Assembly: GCF_015645445.1 (NCBI RefSeq)
Contig: NZ_JADOGI010000095.1
Location: forward strand, 1 to 38,486
Reading direction: 5' to 3'
Length of the DNA stretch: 38,486 nucleotides
From: Nonomuraea cypriaca
GTDB taxonomy: Bacteria > Actinomycetota > Actinomycetes > Streptosporangiales > Streptosporangiaceae
Part shown: positions 1-6,696 of the stretch, in pieces
Layout of the letters: the number at the start of each line of letters is the position of its first letter
Numbering within the stretch: position 1 is the first letter of the stretch
The notes under the pieces: model-generated
Database searches by the model: none
Seen by the model: the letters and a program-made list of their open reading frames with translations, nothing else
What the model was told of the DNA's origin: nothing
Made by a program: the position numbers and the translations under genes

Positions 1-54
1 GTGGACGGAGCAGGCGCAGCGACGCGGTGCGGGCCTCGGGCGGGCGGCGCCGGG

Positions 55-780
55 TCAGCGGCTGGAGCGGGGGCGGCGGCGCTTGGCGGCGTCGCGCCGC
101 TCCAGCCACCACTCGGCCAGCAGCAGCGGCAGGACCCAGCCCAGCCAGGCGCCCATGGCCGACACCGTGCTCGCCAGCAGGGCCTCGTCGCCGTGGAACG
201 TCGTGTCCAACTGCGGCGAGAGCAGGATGGTGAACACCGCGCCCCAGAGGCGGTTGGTCATGATGGACATGGTCAGGGCGAAGCTGCGCACCATCCACCG
301 GCGATGATCGACGAACCTGCGCTGCCTGGCCATCCGCCAGCCGGCCAGCGTGCAACCCAGCCACAGGAGGGCCAACAGGACGTTGCTGGCCATCGTGACG
401 GGGCCGAAGGGGGTGGCGATGCCTGCCACCAGGCCCAGCAGGCCGCCGGGGAGGCAGCCGCCGAAGACGTACACGCGGCCGATCAGGCGGTGCGCCCTCG
501 GATGACGCTGCCTGAACCACGGCCAGATCTGCAGGCAGCACGTGATCATCGCGATGGACCTGAAGACGACGTGCGAGGACAGCACCACGAAGTGCGGCGG
601 GAAGAAGTCCGGGGCAGGCACCCGCGACCGGCTCGGGTCCATGGACACGTAGGCCGGCAGGGAGAACGCGACGAACGCGACCGCCACCACCGCCAGCGGC
701 GCCACCCAGGGACGGCGCCACCAGCGAGGCCGGGACGGCTTGGACGGGGCTGCGGGCGGCCGTGCCGCGGAAAGAGTCAT
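55..780 (-). CDS. DUF2306-like six-helix membrane protein
   Basis: About 241 residues with roughly six hydrophobic segments, beginning after a basic Pro-rich N-terminus (WVAPLAVVAVAFVAFSL, then HFVVLSSHVVFRSIAMITC and four more). The block QRHPRAHRLIGRVYV between helices 2 and 3 is typical of the DUF2306 integral membrane family, whose biochemical role is not established. The start is uncertain. ATG at 780 gives a compact protein, while the frame stays open to ATG at 852 and beyond; neither has a convincing Shine-Dalgarno (SD) sequence. It is transcribed away from the first Rieske gene, so the roughly 140-bp gap probably holds divergent promoters. A link with Rieske electron transfer is only inferred from position. 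Positions 1-54 carry no gene I can support. Confidence 0.75.
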   Translation of the reverse strand: MTLSAARPPAAPSKPSRPRWWRRPWVAPLAVVAVAFVAFSLPAYVSMDPSRSRVPAPDFFPPHFVVLSSHVVFRSIAMITCCLQIWPWFRQRHPRAHRLIGRVYVFGGCLPGGLLGLVAGIATPFGPVTMASNVLLALLWLGCTLAGWRMARQRRFVDHRRWMVRSFALTMSIMTNRLWGAVFTILLSPQLDTTFHGDEALLASTVSAMGAWLGWVLPLLLAEWWLERRDAAKRRRPRSSR

Positions 781-875
781 CGACGCCACGCTGCGCGTCG
801 CCGCTGACCGCGGGCTTACCACCCGCTGACCGGACCGAGGGGTGCCGCCCATAAAATCGGACTCATGGTAACGGC

Positions 876-894
876 CTGACCTGCCGGAGGTCAG
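876..894. promoter_or_regulatory. Inverted repeat upstream of Rieske gene 1
   Basis: A perfect 7-bp inverted repeat, CTGACCT and AGGTCAG with a 5-nt spacer, lies 25 bp before the ATG at 920 and just before the SD. It could be an operator or a 5'-leader hairpin. The identity of any binding protein is unknown. Confidence 0.35.
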
Positions 895-919
895 CGCGCC
901 GGGGGAGGGTCGGCAATTC

Positions 920-1360
920 ATGACGGTTACGGAGCGGGGGTCAGCCATGCCCGGAAACGGGTCCACCGATGGGGTGGGACGGCGTGAGGCGCTGGGGGCG
1001 GCCGGGATCGCGGCGTGCGGACTGGCGCTCGCGGGATGCGGCGCGAGCGAGACGAAGGCGCCCGGCATCAAGGGCAAGGTCATCGCCAAGACGGCCGACG
1101 TGCCCGTGGGCGGTGGCCTGCTGGTCGAGGACATGAAAGTCGTGGTGACGCAGCCCGCGCAGGGCGTCTACAAGGCGTTCAGCTCGATCTGCACGCACAA
1201 GGGTTGCGCGGTAGGCACGCCGAAGGACAACACCATCAGGTGCGCCTGCCACGGCAGCGAGTTCGCCGCCGACAGCGGCGCGGCGACCAAGGGCCCGGCC
1301 ACCGCCCCGCTGGCCTCCTTCCAGGTCAGGGTCGAGGGCGACGGCATCGTGGTGGTGTGA
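920..1360 (+). CDS. Rieske [2Fe-2S] lipoprotein, paralog 1
   Basis: 146 residues. The N-terminus has a twin-arginine pair (R21-R22), a hydrophobic stretch and a lipobox ending LAGC at Cys40, so export as a lipoprotein is predicted, probably through Tat because the cluster must fold in the cytoplasm. The C-terminal Rieske domain has C91-T-H93-K-G-C96 and C108-A-C110-H111: C91, H93, C108 and H111 ligate the cluster, and C96/C110 would form the stabilising disulfide. The ATG at 920 has GGGGGAGGG about 10 nt upstream; ATG at 947 is an alternative. A role in electron transfer outside the membrane is the family expectation; the partner is unknown. It is the first of three tandem paralogs and has the shortest linker between lipobox and domain. 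Confidence 0.88.
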   Translation: MTVTERGSAMPGNGSTDGVGRREALGAAGIAACGLALAGCGASETKAPGIKGKVIAKTADVPVGGGLLVEDMKVVVTQPAQGVYKAFSSICTHKGCAVGTPKDNTIRCACHGSEFAADSGAATKGPATAPLASFQVRVEGDGIVVV

Positions 1361-1390
1361 ACAGGTAATTGTGCGTAGTCACCGGGATTT

Positions 1391-1409
1391 GGCTCAGCCA
1401 GGCTGAACC
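1391..1409. promoter_or_regulatory. Inverted repeat upstream of Rieske gene 2
   Basis: GGCTCAGCC-A-GGCTGAACC is a 19-bp near-perfect dyad with one mismatched pair. Its right arm contains TGAACC, which is followed 17 nt later by CGTA (1427-1430). That layout resembles an ECF sigma promoter (AAC-type -35, CGT-type -10). The promoter reading is weak; the dyad is directly visible. Confidence 0.3.
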
Positions 1410-1463
1410 GGCGCGAGGGCGCTGGCCGTACCTGAAGTTGAAACGATCCTGGGAGGACGCACC

Positions 1464-1919
1464 ATGACGGAAACGACGCGCCGGACGCTGGTCGTCAGTG
1501 CTGGAGGCGCCGGACTGGCGGCGGTTCTGACGGCGTGCGCGAGCTACGGTTCGCCGACGTCGGAGGCGAACGCGGCGCCGCAGAATGAGGAACCGTCGTC
1601 CGACGCCCCGAAGAAGAAGAGCGCGAAGAAGCCCAAGGCGCTGGCCGACACCAGCGACATCCCGTCGGGCGGCGGCAGGGTGTTCGAGGGCCAGAAGGTC
1701 GTCGTCACCCAGCCGGTGGAGGGCGAGTTCAAGGCGTTCACCGCCGTCTGCACGCACAGTGGGTGCACGGTCGCCAGCGTCTCGAACGGGGCGATCAACT
1801 GTCCGTGCCATGGCAGCAAGTTCAAGATCGAGGACGGCTCGGTCGCGAACGGTCCCGCGAGCGACCCGCTCGAGGAGAAGGAGATCGAGGTCGACGGCGG
1901 CAAGATCAGGCTGATTTAG
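1464..1919 (+). CDS. Rieske [2Fe-2S] lipoprotein, paralog 2
   Basis: 151 residues. TTRRTL (R6-R7) begins a short Tat-like signal ending in the lipobox LTAC at Cys25. A charged, Lys/Pro-rich linker (about residues 30-60) joins it to a Rieske domain with C96-T-H98-S-G-C101 and C113-P-C115-H116-G-S. All four cluster ligands and both disulfide cysteines are present. GGGAGG sits 7 nt before the ATG. The domain shares extended blocks with its two neighbours (VVVTQP, FKAF, the Cys/His boxes), so local tandem duplication is the simplest origin. The expected role is extracytoplasmic electron transfer; donor and acceptor cannot be named from sequence. Confidence 0.9.
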   Translation: MTETTRRTLVVSAGGAGLAAVLTACASYGSPTSEANAAPQNEEPSSDAPKKKSAKKPKALADTSDIPSGGGRVFEGQKVVVTQPVEGEFKAFTAVCTHSGCTVASVSNGAINCPCHGSKFKIEDGSVANGPASDPLEEKEIEVDGGKIRLI

Positions 1920-1937
1920 TGTTTATCTCATGGATTT

Positions 1938-1961
1938 CTCACCCACGTACGATTGGGTGAG
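1938..1961. promoter_or_regulatory. Perfect 8-bp inverted repeat covering the RBS of Rieske gene 3
   Basis: CTCACCCA (1938-1945) and TGGGTGAG (1954-1961) flank an 8-nt spacer that itself contains CGTACG. The right arm is the SD-like sequence 5 nt before ATG 1966. As RNA it would fold into a hairpin hiding the ribosome site; as DNA it is a candidate operator. Confidence 0.45.
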
Positions 1962-1965
1962 CCGC

Positions 1966-2439
1966 ATGGATGATGACCTTCGAAGCCGCCGGACAGTGTT
2001 CGCGACCGTTGGGGCGGGTGGCCTGGCCCTGACGCTCACGGCCTGCGGCGGCAGTACCGACACCGCACAGCCCGCCGGCACCGCCGGATCGAGCGCACCG
2101 GAGTCCAGCGCACCGGAGTCGAGCGCGCCGGAGTCGAGTGCGCCGCAGGCCGGTGGCGCGCTGGGCAGCACCGCCGACGTCCCCGTCGGCGGCGGCATGG
2201 TCTTCAAGGATCAGAAGATCGTGGTCACACAGCCCACGTCGGGCGAGTTCAAGGCGTTCAGCGCCGTCTGCACGCACAAGGGGTGCACGGTGGGCGACGT
2301 CGCCGACGGGACGATCAACTGTCCGTGCCACGGCAGCAAGTTCGGCATCGCCGACGGCGCGGTGGCCGGCGGGCCCGCCGAGAAGCCGCTGCCGGAGCAG
2401 CAGATCACGGTCGAGGGCGACCAGATCATGCTCGCGTAG
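1966..2439 (+). CDS. Rieske [2Fe-2S] lipoprotein, paralog 3
   Basis: 157 residues from ATG 1966, which has GGGTGAG close upstream. An earlier in-frame ATG at 1930 lacks an SD and would place the inverted repeat inside the gene. S7-R8-R9-T-V-F is a good Tat motif, and the lipobox is LTAC with Cys27. A four-copy SSAPE/Q linker (residues 42-61) spaces the membrane anchor from the Rieske domain, which carries C102-T-H104-K-G-C107 and C119-P-C121-H122-G-S. It is closest to paralog 2 (CPCHGSKF in both). The chain of three suggests lipoproteins of differing reach or potential; function is inferred from the family only. Confidence 0.9.
   Translation: MDDDLRSRRTVFATVGAGGLALTLTACGGSTDTAQPAGTAGSSAPESSAPESSAPESSAPQAGGALGSTADVPVGGGMVFKDQKIVVTQPTSGEFKAFSAVCTHKGCTVGDVADGTINCPCHGSKFGIADGAVAGGPAEKPLPEQQITVEGDQIMLA
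2089..2148 (+). repeat. Four tandem 15-bp repeats coding SSAPE/Q linker
   Basis: Four in-frame 15-nt units, each coding Ser-Ser-Ala-Pro-Glu (the last ends in Gln), differ only at a few, mostly synonymous, positions. They encode the flexible Pro-rich spacer of the third Rieske lipoprotein and could vary in copy number by slippage. Confidence 0.8.
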
Positions 2440-2566
2440 TGATGGGGCTCGTCAGGCCGGTGGACGTGGTGTTCGCCGGGACTGCCGTGATGCCTGTTGT
2501 GACAGGGTGAGGACCCCGTCGTGCCCGGTGCAAGGCGCGGCGGGCCACCTTGTCGGTGCGGGCTAC

Positions 2567-2572
2567 TAGGCT
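2567..2572 (+). promoter_or_regulatory. Putative -10 box for leaderless uvrC
   Basis: TAGGCT fits the actinobacterial TAnnnT -10 element and lies exactly 6 nt before the GTG at 2579. There is no SD before that GTG, so transcription may begin at the start codon. No clear -35 box is visible. Confidence 0.4.
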
Positions 2573-2578
2573 TTGAAT

Positions 2579-4507
2579 GTGGCGAGATCAGCGGGCAGCA
2601 CCTTGAGTTTCCGGCCCAAGCCGGGATCGATCCCCGATTCCCCCGGGGTCTACCGGTTCAGGGACGCGCACGGCCGGGTGATCTACGTGGGCAAGGCGAA
2701 GAGCCTGCGTCAGCGGCTCAACTCGTACTTCGCCGACTTCTCCGCGCTTCACCCGCGCACGCAGTCGATGCTGACCACGGCCGCCGACGTCGACTGGACC
2801 GTCGTCGGCACCGAGGTCGAGGCGCTGCAGCTCGAATACTCCTGGATCAAGGAGTTCGACCCGCGCTTCAACGTGAAATACCGCGACGACAAGTCCTATC
2901 CCTATCTCGCGGTCACCATGGGGGAGGACTTCCCGCGCGTGCAGGTCATGCGCGGGGCCAAGCGCAAGGGCACCCGCTATTTCGGGCCCTACTCGCACGC
3001 TTGGGCCATTCGTGAGACGGTCGACCTGCTGCTGCGGGTCTTCCCCGTACGCACGTGCAGCGCGGGGGTGTTCAAGCGGGCCGGGCAGATCGGCCGCCCC
3101 TGCCTGCTCGGCTACATCGACAAGTGCTCGGCGCCCTGCGTCGGCCGGGTCACCCCGGAGGAGCACCGCGACCTGGCCGAAGACTTCTGCGACTTCATGG
3201 CGGGCAACTCCAGCCGGTTCATCAAACGGCTGGAGAAGGACATGCGCGACGCGGCCGGTGAGCAGGAATACGAGCGGGCGGCCCGGCTGCGCGACGACAT
3301 CCAGGCGCTCCAGCGCGCCCTGGAGAAGCAGGCGGTCGTGCTCGGGGACGCCACCGACGCCGACGTGATCGCGCTGGCCGAGGATCCGCTCGAAGCCGCC
3401 GTGCAGGTCTTCTACGTGCGCGGCGGCCGCATCCGCGGCCAGCGCGGGTGGGTGGTCGACAAGATCGAGGAGACCACGCCGGGCCAGCTGGTCGAGCAGT
3501 TCCTGCTGCAGATGTACGCCGAGGCGGGCGCCGAGTCGATGCCGCGCGAGGTGCTCGTGCCCGCGCTGCCGCCCGACAACGACGCCGTCATCGAACTGCT
3601 GTCGGAGCAGCGGCGCGCCCGCGTCGAGGTCCGCGTGCCGCAGCGCGGCGACAAGCGCTCGCTGATGGAGACCGTCGAGCGCAACGCCAAGGAGTCGCTC
3701 GCGCAGCACAAGGTCCGCAGGGCGAGCGACCTGACCACGCGGAGCAAGGCGTTGCAGGAGATCGCCGACGCGCTGGAGCTCGATCAGGCGCCGCTGCGCA
3801 TCGAGTGCTACGACGTCTCCCACCTGCAGGGCGAAAACGTCGTGGCGTCGATGGTGGTGTTCGAGGACGGCCTGGCGCGCAAGAGCGAATACCGGCGCTT
3901 CGCCGTCAAGACCAAGGAAGGCGACGTCGCCTCGATCCACGAGGTGATCCTCCGGCGGTTCCGCCGTTACCTGGAGGAACGCTCGGCCACCGGCGAGCTG
4001 GCACCCGACGACGAGGACGGCCACGGACCCATCGACCCCGAGACCGGCAAGCCGCGCAAGTTCGCCTACCCGCCCAACCTGGTCGTGGTCGACGGCGCGG
4101 GGCCGCAGGCGGCGGCCGCTCAGCGGGCGCTCGACGAACTCGGCGTCGACGACGTGGCCGTGTGCGGGCTGGCCAAGCGGCTGGAGGAGGTGTGGTTGCC
4201 CGGCGACGACCAGCCGGTGATCATGTCCAGGTCGAGCGAAGGCCTCTACCTGCTGCAGCGCGTGCGGGACGAGGCACACAGGTTCGCCATCACCTACCAT
4301 CGTTCCAAGAGGTCGAAGACGGTGAAGGAGAGCGCGCTCGACGGCGTTCCCGGGCTCGGCCCGGCACGCAGGCAGGCGCTGCTCAAGCACTTCGGCTCGG
4401 TGAAGAAGCTGCGCGCGGCCACGTCCGCCGAGATCTGCGAGGTGCCCGGCATCGGCCCGTCCCTCGCCGAGACCATCGTGTCCACGCTCAAGGGGGACTC
4501 GCCGTGA
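2579..4507 (+). CDS. uvrC: UvrABC excinuclease subunit C
   Basis: 642 residues, the usual size. UvrC makes both incisions around a lesion in nucleotide excision repair. The N-terminal GIY-YIG nuclease domain shows GVY (23-25) and IYVG (35-38). A UVR motif for UvrB contact lies near residues 205-240 (KRLEKDMRDAAGEQEYERAA), then the RNase H-like nuclease domain (ECYDVSH, VVDGAGPQ, DEAHRFAITYHR), and a C-terminal helix-hairpin-helix pair (VPGLGPARR, VPGIGPSLAE). GTG at 2579 is preferred to TTG at 2573 because the protein then begins MARSAGS and matches the leaderless -10 spacing. Its TGA overlaps a GTG that begins a chain of mini-ORFs leading to rapZ. Confidence 0.97.
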   Translation: MARSAGSTLSFRPKPGSIPDSPGVYRFRDAHGRVIYVGKAKSLRQRLNSYFADFSALHPRTQSMLTTAADVDWTVVGTEVEALQLEYSWIKEFDPRFNVKYRDDKSYPYLAVTMGEDFPRVQVMRGAKRKGTRYFGPYSHAWAIRETVDLLLRVFPVRTCSAGVFKRAGQIGRPCLLGYIDKCSAPCVGRVTPEEHRDLAEDFCDFMAGNSSRFIKRLEKDMRDAAGEQEYERAARLRDDIQALQRALEKQAVVLGDATDADVIALAEDPLEAAVQVFYVRGGRIRGQRGWVVDKIEETTPGQLVEQFLLQMYAEAGAESMPREVLVPALPPDNDAVIELLSEQRRARVEVRVPQRGDKRSLMETVERNAKESLAQHKVRRASDLTTRSKALQEIADALELDQAPLRIECYDVSHLQGENVVASMVVFEDGLARKSEYRRFAVKTKEGDVASIHEVILRRFRRYLEERSATGELAPDDEDGHGPIDPETGKPRKFAYPPNLVVVDGAGPQAAAAQRALDELGVDDVAVCGLAKRLEEVWLPGDDQPVIMSRSSEGLYLLQRVRDEAHRFAITYHRSKRSKTVKESALDGVPGLGPARRQALLKHFGSVKKLRAATSAEICEVPGIGPSLAETIVSTLKGDSP

Positions 4508-4590
4508 CCTCGCCAGGAGCGTTGTTCGCTCGCGGCGGCATGGGCGGGTCGCGCCTGGCGGCTCGGCTATGGTGGGTGGTGCCGCGATGA
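4504..4590 (+). CDS. Mini-ORF 1 between uvrC and rapZ (28 codons)
   Basis: GTG overlaps the uvrC stop as GTGA, and AGGGGG sits 7 nt upstream. The 28-residue product begins VTSPGALFARGG and ends WWVVPR. Its stop overlaps the ATG of the next mini-ORF as ATGA. No family was recognised. It may be a translational relay rather than a functional peptide, or chance. Positions 4511-4524 (CGCCAGGAGCGTTG) match 9844-9857 in the gap-pgk spacer exactly, so part of it may be repeat-derived. Confidence 0.3.
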   Translation: MTSPGALFARGGMGGSRLAARLWWVVPR

Positions 4591-4703
4591 CCAGGCGGAG
4601 TCCGCGGGGCGGCGGCCGTGCCCGGGTGGCATGGCGGGTGATCAACCGGCGTCTCGAGTGCGTCGCCGGCGGATGGCACCGGCCGGAGAGGGCGTTGAGA
4701 TGA
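4587..4703 (+). CDS. Mini-ORF 2 between uvrC and rapZ (38 codons, Arg-rich)
   Basis: ATG overlaps the stop of mini-ORF 1 (ATGA) and its own TGA overlaps the ATG of mini-ORF 3. The 38-residue product starts MTRRSPRGGGRAR and is strongly basic. The purine-rich GGTGGGTGGT upstream is a weak SD. Unrecognised; existence as a protein is unproven. Confidence 0.3.
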   Translation: MTRRSPRGGGRARVAWRVINRRLECVAGGWHRPERALR

Positions 4704-4756
4704 GCATCCGTGGGGCGGCACCGGTGCCCATGGTGATGGACGGAGTGAGACGATGA
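4700..4756 (+). CDS. Mini-ORF 3 between uvrC and rapZ (18 codons)
   Basis: ATG overlaps the previous stop (ATGA) and has GGAGAGGG 7 nt upstream. The product is MSIRGAAPVPMVMDGVRR, and its TGA overlaps the rapZ ATG at 4753. Together the three mini-ORFs leave no untranslated base between uvrC and rapZ. It may be a leader that couples translation. Confidence 0.3.
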   Translation: MSIRGAAPVPMVMDGVRR

Positions 4757-5619
4757 GCACCGACCCGGCGTTCGTCATCGTCACCGGCATGTCCGGGGCG
4801 GGGCGCAGCACCGCGGCCAAAGCGCTCGAGGACCTGGGCTGGTTCGTCATCGACAACCTGCCGCCCGGGCTGCTGTTCGCGATGGCGGAAGAGGCGGGCA
4901 AGGTCAAGCTGGCCGCGGACAAGGTAGCGGCCGTCGTCGACGTGCGCAGCCTGGCCTTCACCACCGACCTCAACGCGGCCATCGAGGAGCTCGAAGGGCG
5001 CGGCGTGCGGGTGCGGGTGGTGTTTCTCGAGGCCAGTGACGAGGAGCTGGTACGCAGGTTCGAAAACGTCCGCAGGCCGCATCCGCTGCAGGGCGAAGGG
5101 CGGCTGGTCGACGGGATCACCCGCGAGCGGGGCATCCTGCGCGAGGTCAGGGCCAACGCCGACCTGGTGATCGACACCTCCTCGCACAACGTCCACGACC
5201 TGCGTGGCAAGATCGTCGCGTACTTCGGCGGGGAGGACCGGCCGGGGCTGCGGCTCAACGTGGTGTCGTTCGGATTCAAGTACGGACTGCCGGTCGACGC
5301 CGACCTCGTCGTCGACTGCCGGTTCCTGCCCAACCCCCACTGGGTGCCCGAGCTGCGGCCGATGAACGGGCTCGACACCGCCGTCCGCGACTACGTGCTG
5401 GGTCAGCCGGGGGCCAAGGAGTTCCTCGACGCGTACGAAGAGGTCCTGCAGGTGGTCGCCGCCGGGTATGCGCGCGAGGGCAAGAGCTACGCCACGCTGG
5501 CGGTGGGCTGCACGGGCGGCAAGCACCGCAGCGTGGCCATGGCCGAGCAGGTCGCCGCCCGCCTGCGCGACCGCGGGATGGAGGTCCAGGTGAGCCACCG
5601 GGATGTGGGGCGGGAGTGA
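4753..5619 (+). CDS. rapZ: RapZ-family nucleotide-binding protein
   Basis: 288 residues, full length. The Walker A loop is GMSGAGRS (12-19), with Arg where many homologs have Lys. The C-terminal domain carries the family signature GCTGGKHRSV near residue 255. In enterobacteria RapZ binds sRNAs and controls glucosamine-6-phosphate synthase; in actinobacteria the role is less clear, but conserved linkage with yvcK and whiA points to cell-envelope or carbon control. GGAG lies 7 nt before the ATG, which overlaps the stop of mini-ORF 3. Its own stop overlaps the yvcK GTG by 4 nt, so tight translational coupling is expected. Confidence 0.95.
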   Translation: MSTDPAFVIVTGMSGAGRSTAAKALEDLGWFVIDNLPPGLLFAMAEEAGKVKLAADKVAAVVDVRSLAFTTDLNAAIEELEGRGVRVRVVFLEASDEELVRRFENVRRPHPLQGEGRLVDGITRERGILREVRANADLVIDTSSHNVHDLRGKIVAYFGGEDRPGLRLNVVSFGFKYGLPVDADLVVDCRFLPNPHWVPELRPMNGLDTAVRDYVLGQPGAKEFLDAYEEVLQVVAAGYAREGKSYATLAVGCTGGKHRSVAMAEQVAARLRDRGMEVQVSHRDVGRE

Positions 5620-6623
5620 CCGATGAGGGCTTCGACGCAGGCGCCACCTACCTGAGTGACGGGCCGTTCGCCGTCAGCGGGACGCACCCCGGATTCGGGC
5701 CGCGTGTGGTCGCGCTGGGCGGCGGGCACGGGCTGTTCGCGTCCCTGTCGGCCTTACGGGTCGTCACCGACCGGCTGACCGCCGTGGTGACCGTCGCCGA
5801 CGACGGCGGGTCCAGCGGACGGCTGCGCCGCGAGCTCGGCGTGCTGCCTCCCGGCGACCTGCGGATGGCGCTGGCCGCGCTGTGCGGCGACGACGAGTGG
5901 GGCAGCACCTGGAGCGAGGTCGTGCAGCACCGTTTCCGCAGCGAGGGCGAGCTGCACGGGCACGCCGTCGGCAACCTGCTGATCGTGGCGCTGTGGGAGT
6001 TGCTCGGCGACCCCGTGGCCGGGCTCGACTGGGTCGGCCGGCTGCTGGGCGCGCACGGCAGAGTGCTGCCGATGGCCTCGGTGCCGCTCGACATCGTCGC
6101 CGAGGTGGAGCTGGACGGCGTCGTCTCGACCGTACGCGGGCAGGTGGCGTGCGCCCTGACGCCCGGCCGGGTGCAGGCGATCTCCCTGGTGCCAGAAGAC
6201 CCGCCGGCGCGGCCCGAGGCGGTCGCGGCGGTGCGGGAGGCCGACTGGGTGGTGTTCGGGCCGGGATCATGGTTCACCAGCGTGTTGCCGCATCTCAAGG
6301 TGCCCGAGTTGGCCAGGGCGCTGCACGAGACCAGGGCCAGGCGGCTGGTCACGCTCAATCTGGCGCCCCAGCCGGGCGAGACCGACGACTTCTCCCCCCA
6401 GCAGCATCTGGAGGTGCTCAGGCAGCACGCTCCCGATCTGTCGATCGACGTCGTACTCGCCGACACCGGGATCGTCGACGACCCCGGCGCGCTGGAGAAG
6501 GCCGCCGCCGCGCTCGGCGCGCGGCTTGTCATGGCCGACGTGGCGGCCGGTGACGGCTCGCCGAAGCATGACCCACGACGTCTTGCCTCGGTCCTGGACG
6601 AGATTTTCCTCCAGAAGCGTTGA
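5616..6623 (+). CDS. yvcK: YvcK/CofD-like gluconeogenesis and morphology factor
   Basis: 335 residues. The N-terminal GGGHGLFASL (35-44) forms the UDP-sugar or nucleotide-binding loop of the YvcK/CofD-like family, followed by TVADDGGSSGRLRRELG, HAVGNLL and VFGPGSWFTSVLPHL, all conserved family blocks. In Bacillus, YvcK is needed on gluconeogenic carbon and for correct localisation of a penicillin-binding protein; the mycobacterial homolog (CuvA) affects cell-wall growth. The GTG start overlaps the rapZ stop (GTGA). A gap of about 70 nt separates it from whiA in the same direction. Confidence 0.94.
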   Translation: MTDEGFDAGATYLSDGPFAVSGTHPGFGPRVVALGGGHGLFASLSALRVVTDRLTAVVTVADDGGSSGRLRRELGVLPPGDLRMALAALCGDDEWGSTWSEVVQHRFRSEGELHGHAVGNLLIVALWELLGDPVAGLDWVGRLLGAHGRVLPMASVPLDIVAEVELDGVVSTVRGQVACALTPGRVQAISLVPEDPPARPEAVAAVREADWVVFGPGSWFTSVLPHLKVPELARALHETRARRLVTLNLAPQPGETDDFSPQQHLEVLRQHAPDLSIDVVLADTGIVDDPGALEKAAAALGARLVMADVAAGDGSPKHDPRRLASVLDEIFLQKR

Positions 6624-6696
6624 TCCTGGTCGGCGCGGTGCGAAGGTGCGAGAGACTGACGGGAGCCGGTCTGAATGGGGGAGAGGACTCACGCTT

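Noticed and set aside
1..807. 268-codon plus-strand frame
   Set aside because: Low-complexity Gln/His/Arg-rich translation antisense to the DUF2306 membrane gene; no SD and no recognisable domain.
2089..2148. CRISPR-like short repeats
   Set aside because: Contiguous 15-nt in-frame units without spacers that code a linker in a lipoprotein.
2588..4645. 685-codon frame antisense to uvrC
   Set aside because: Shadow of uvrC codon bias; uvrC itself has every expected domain.
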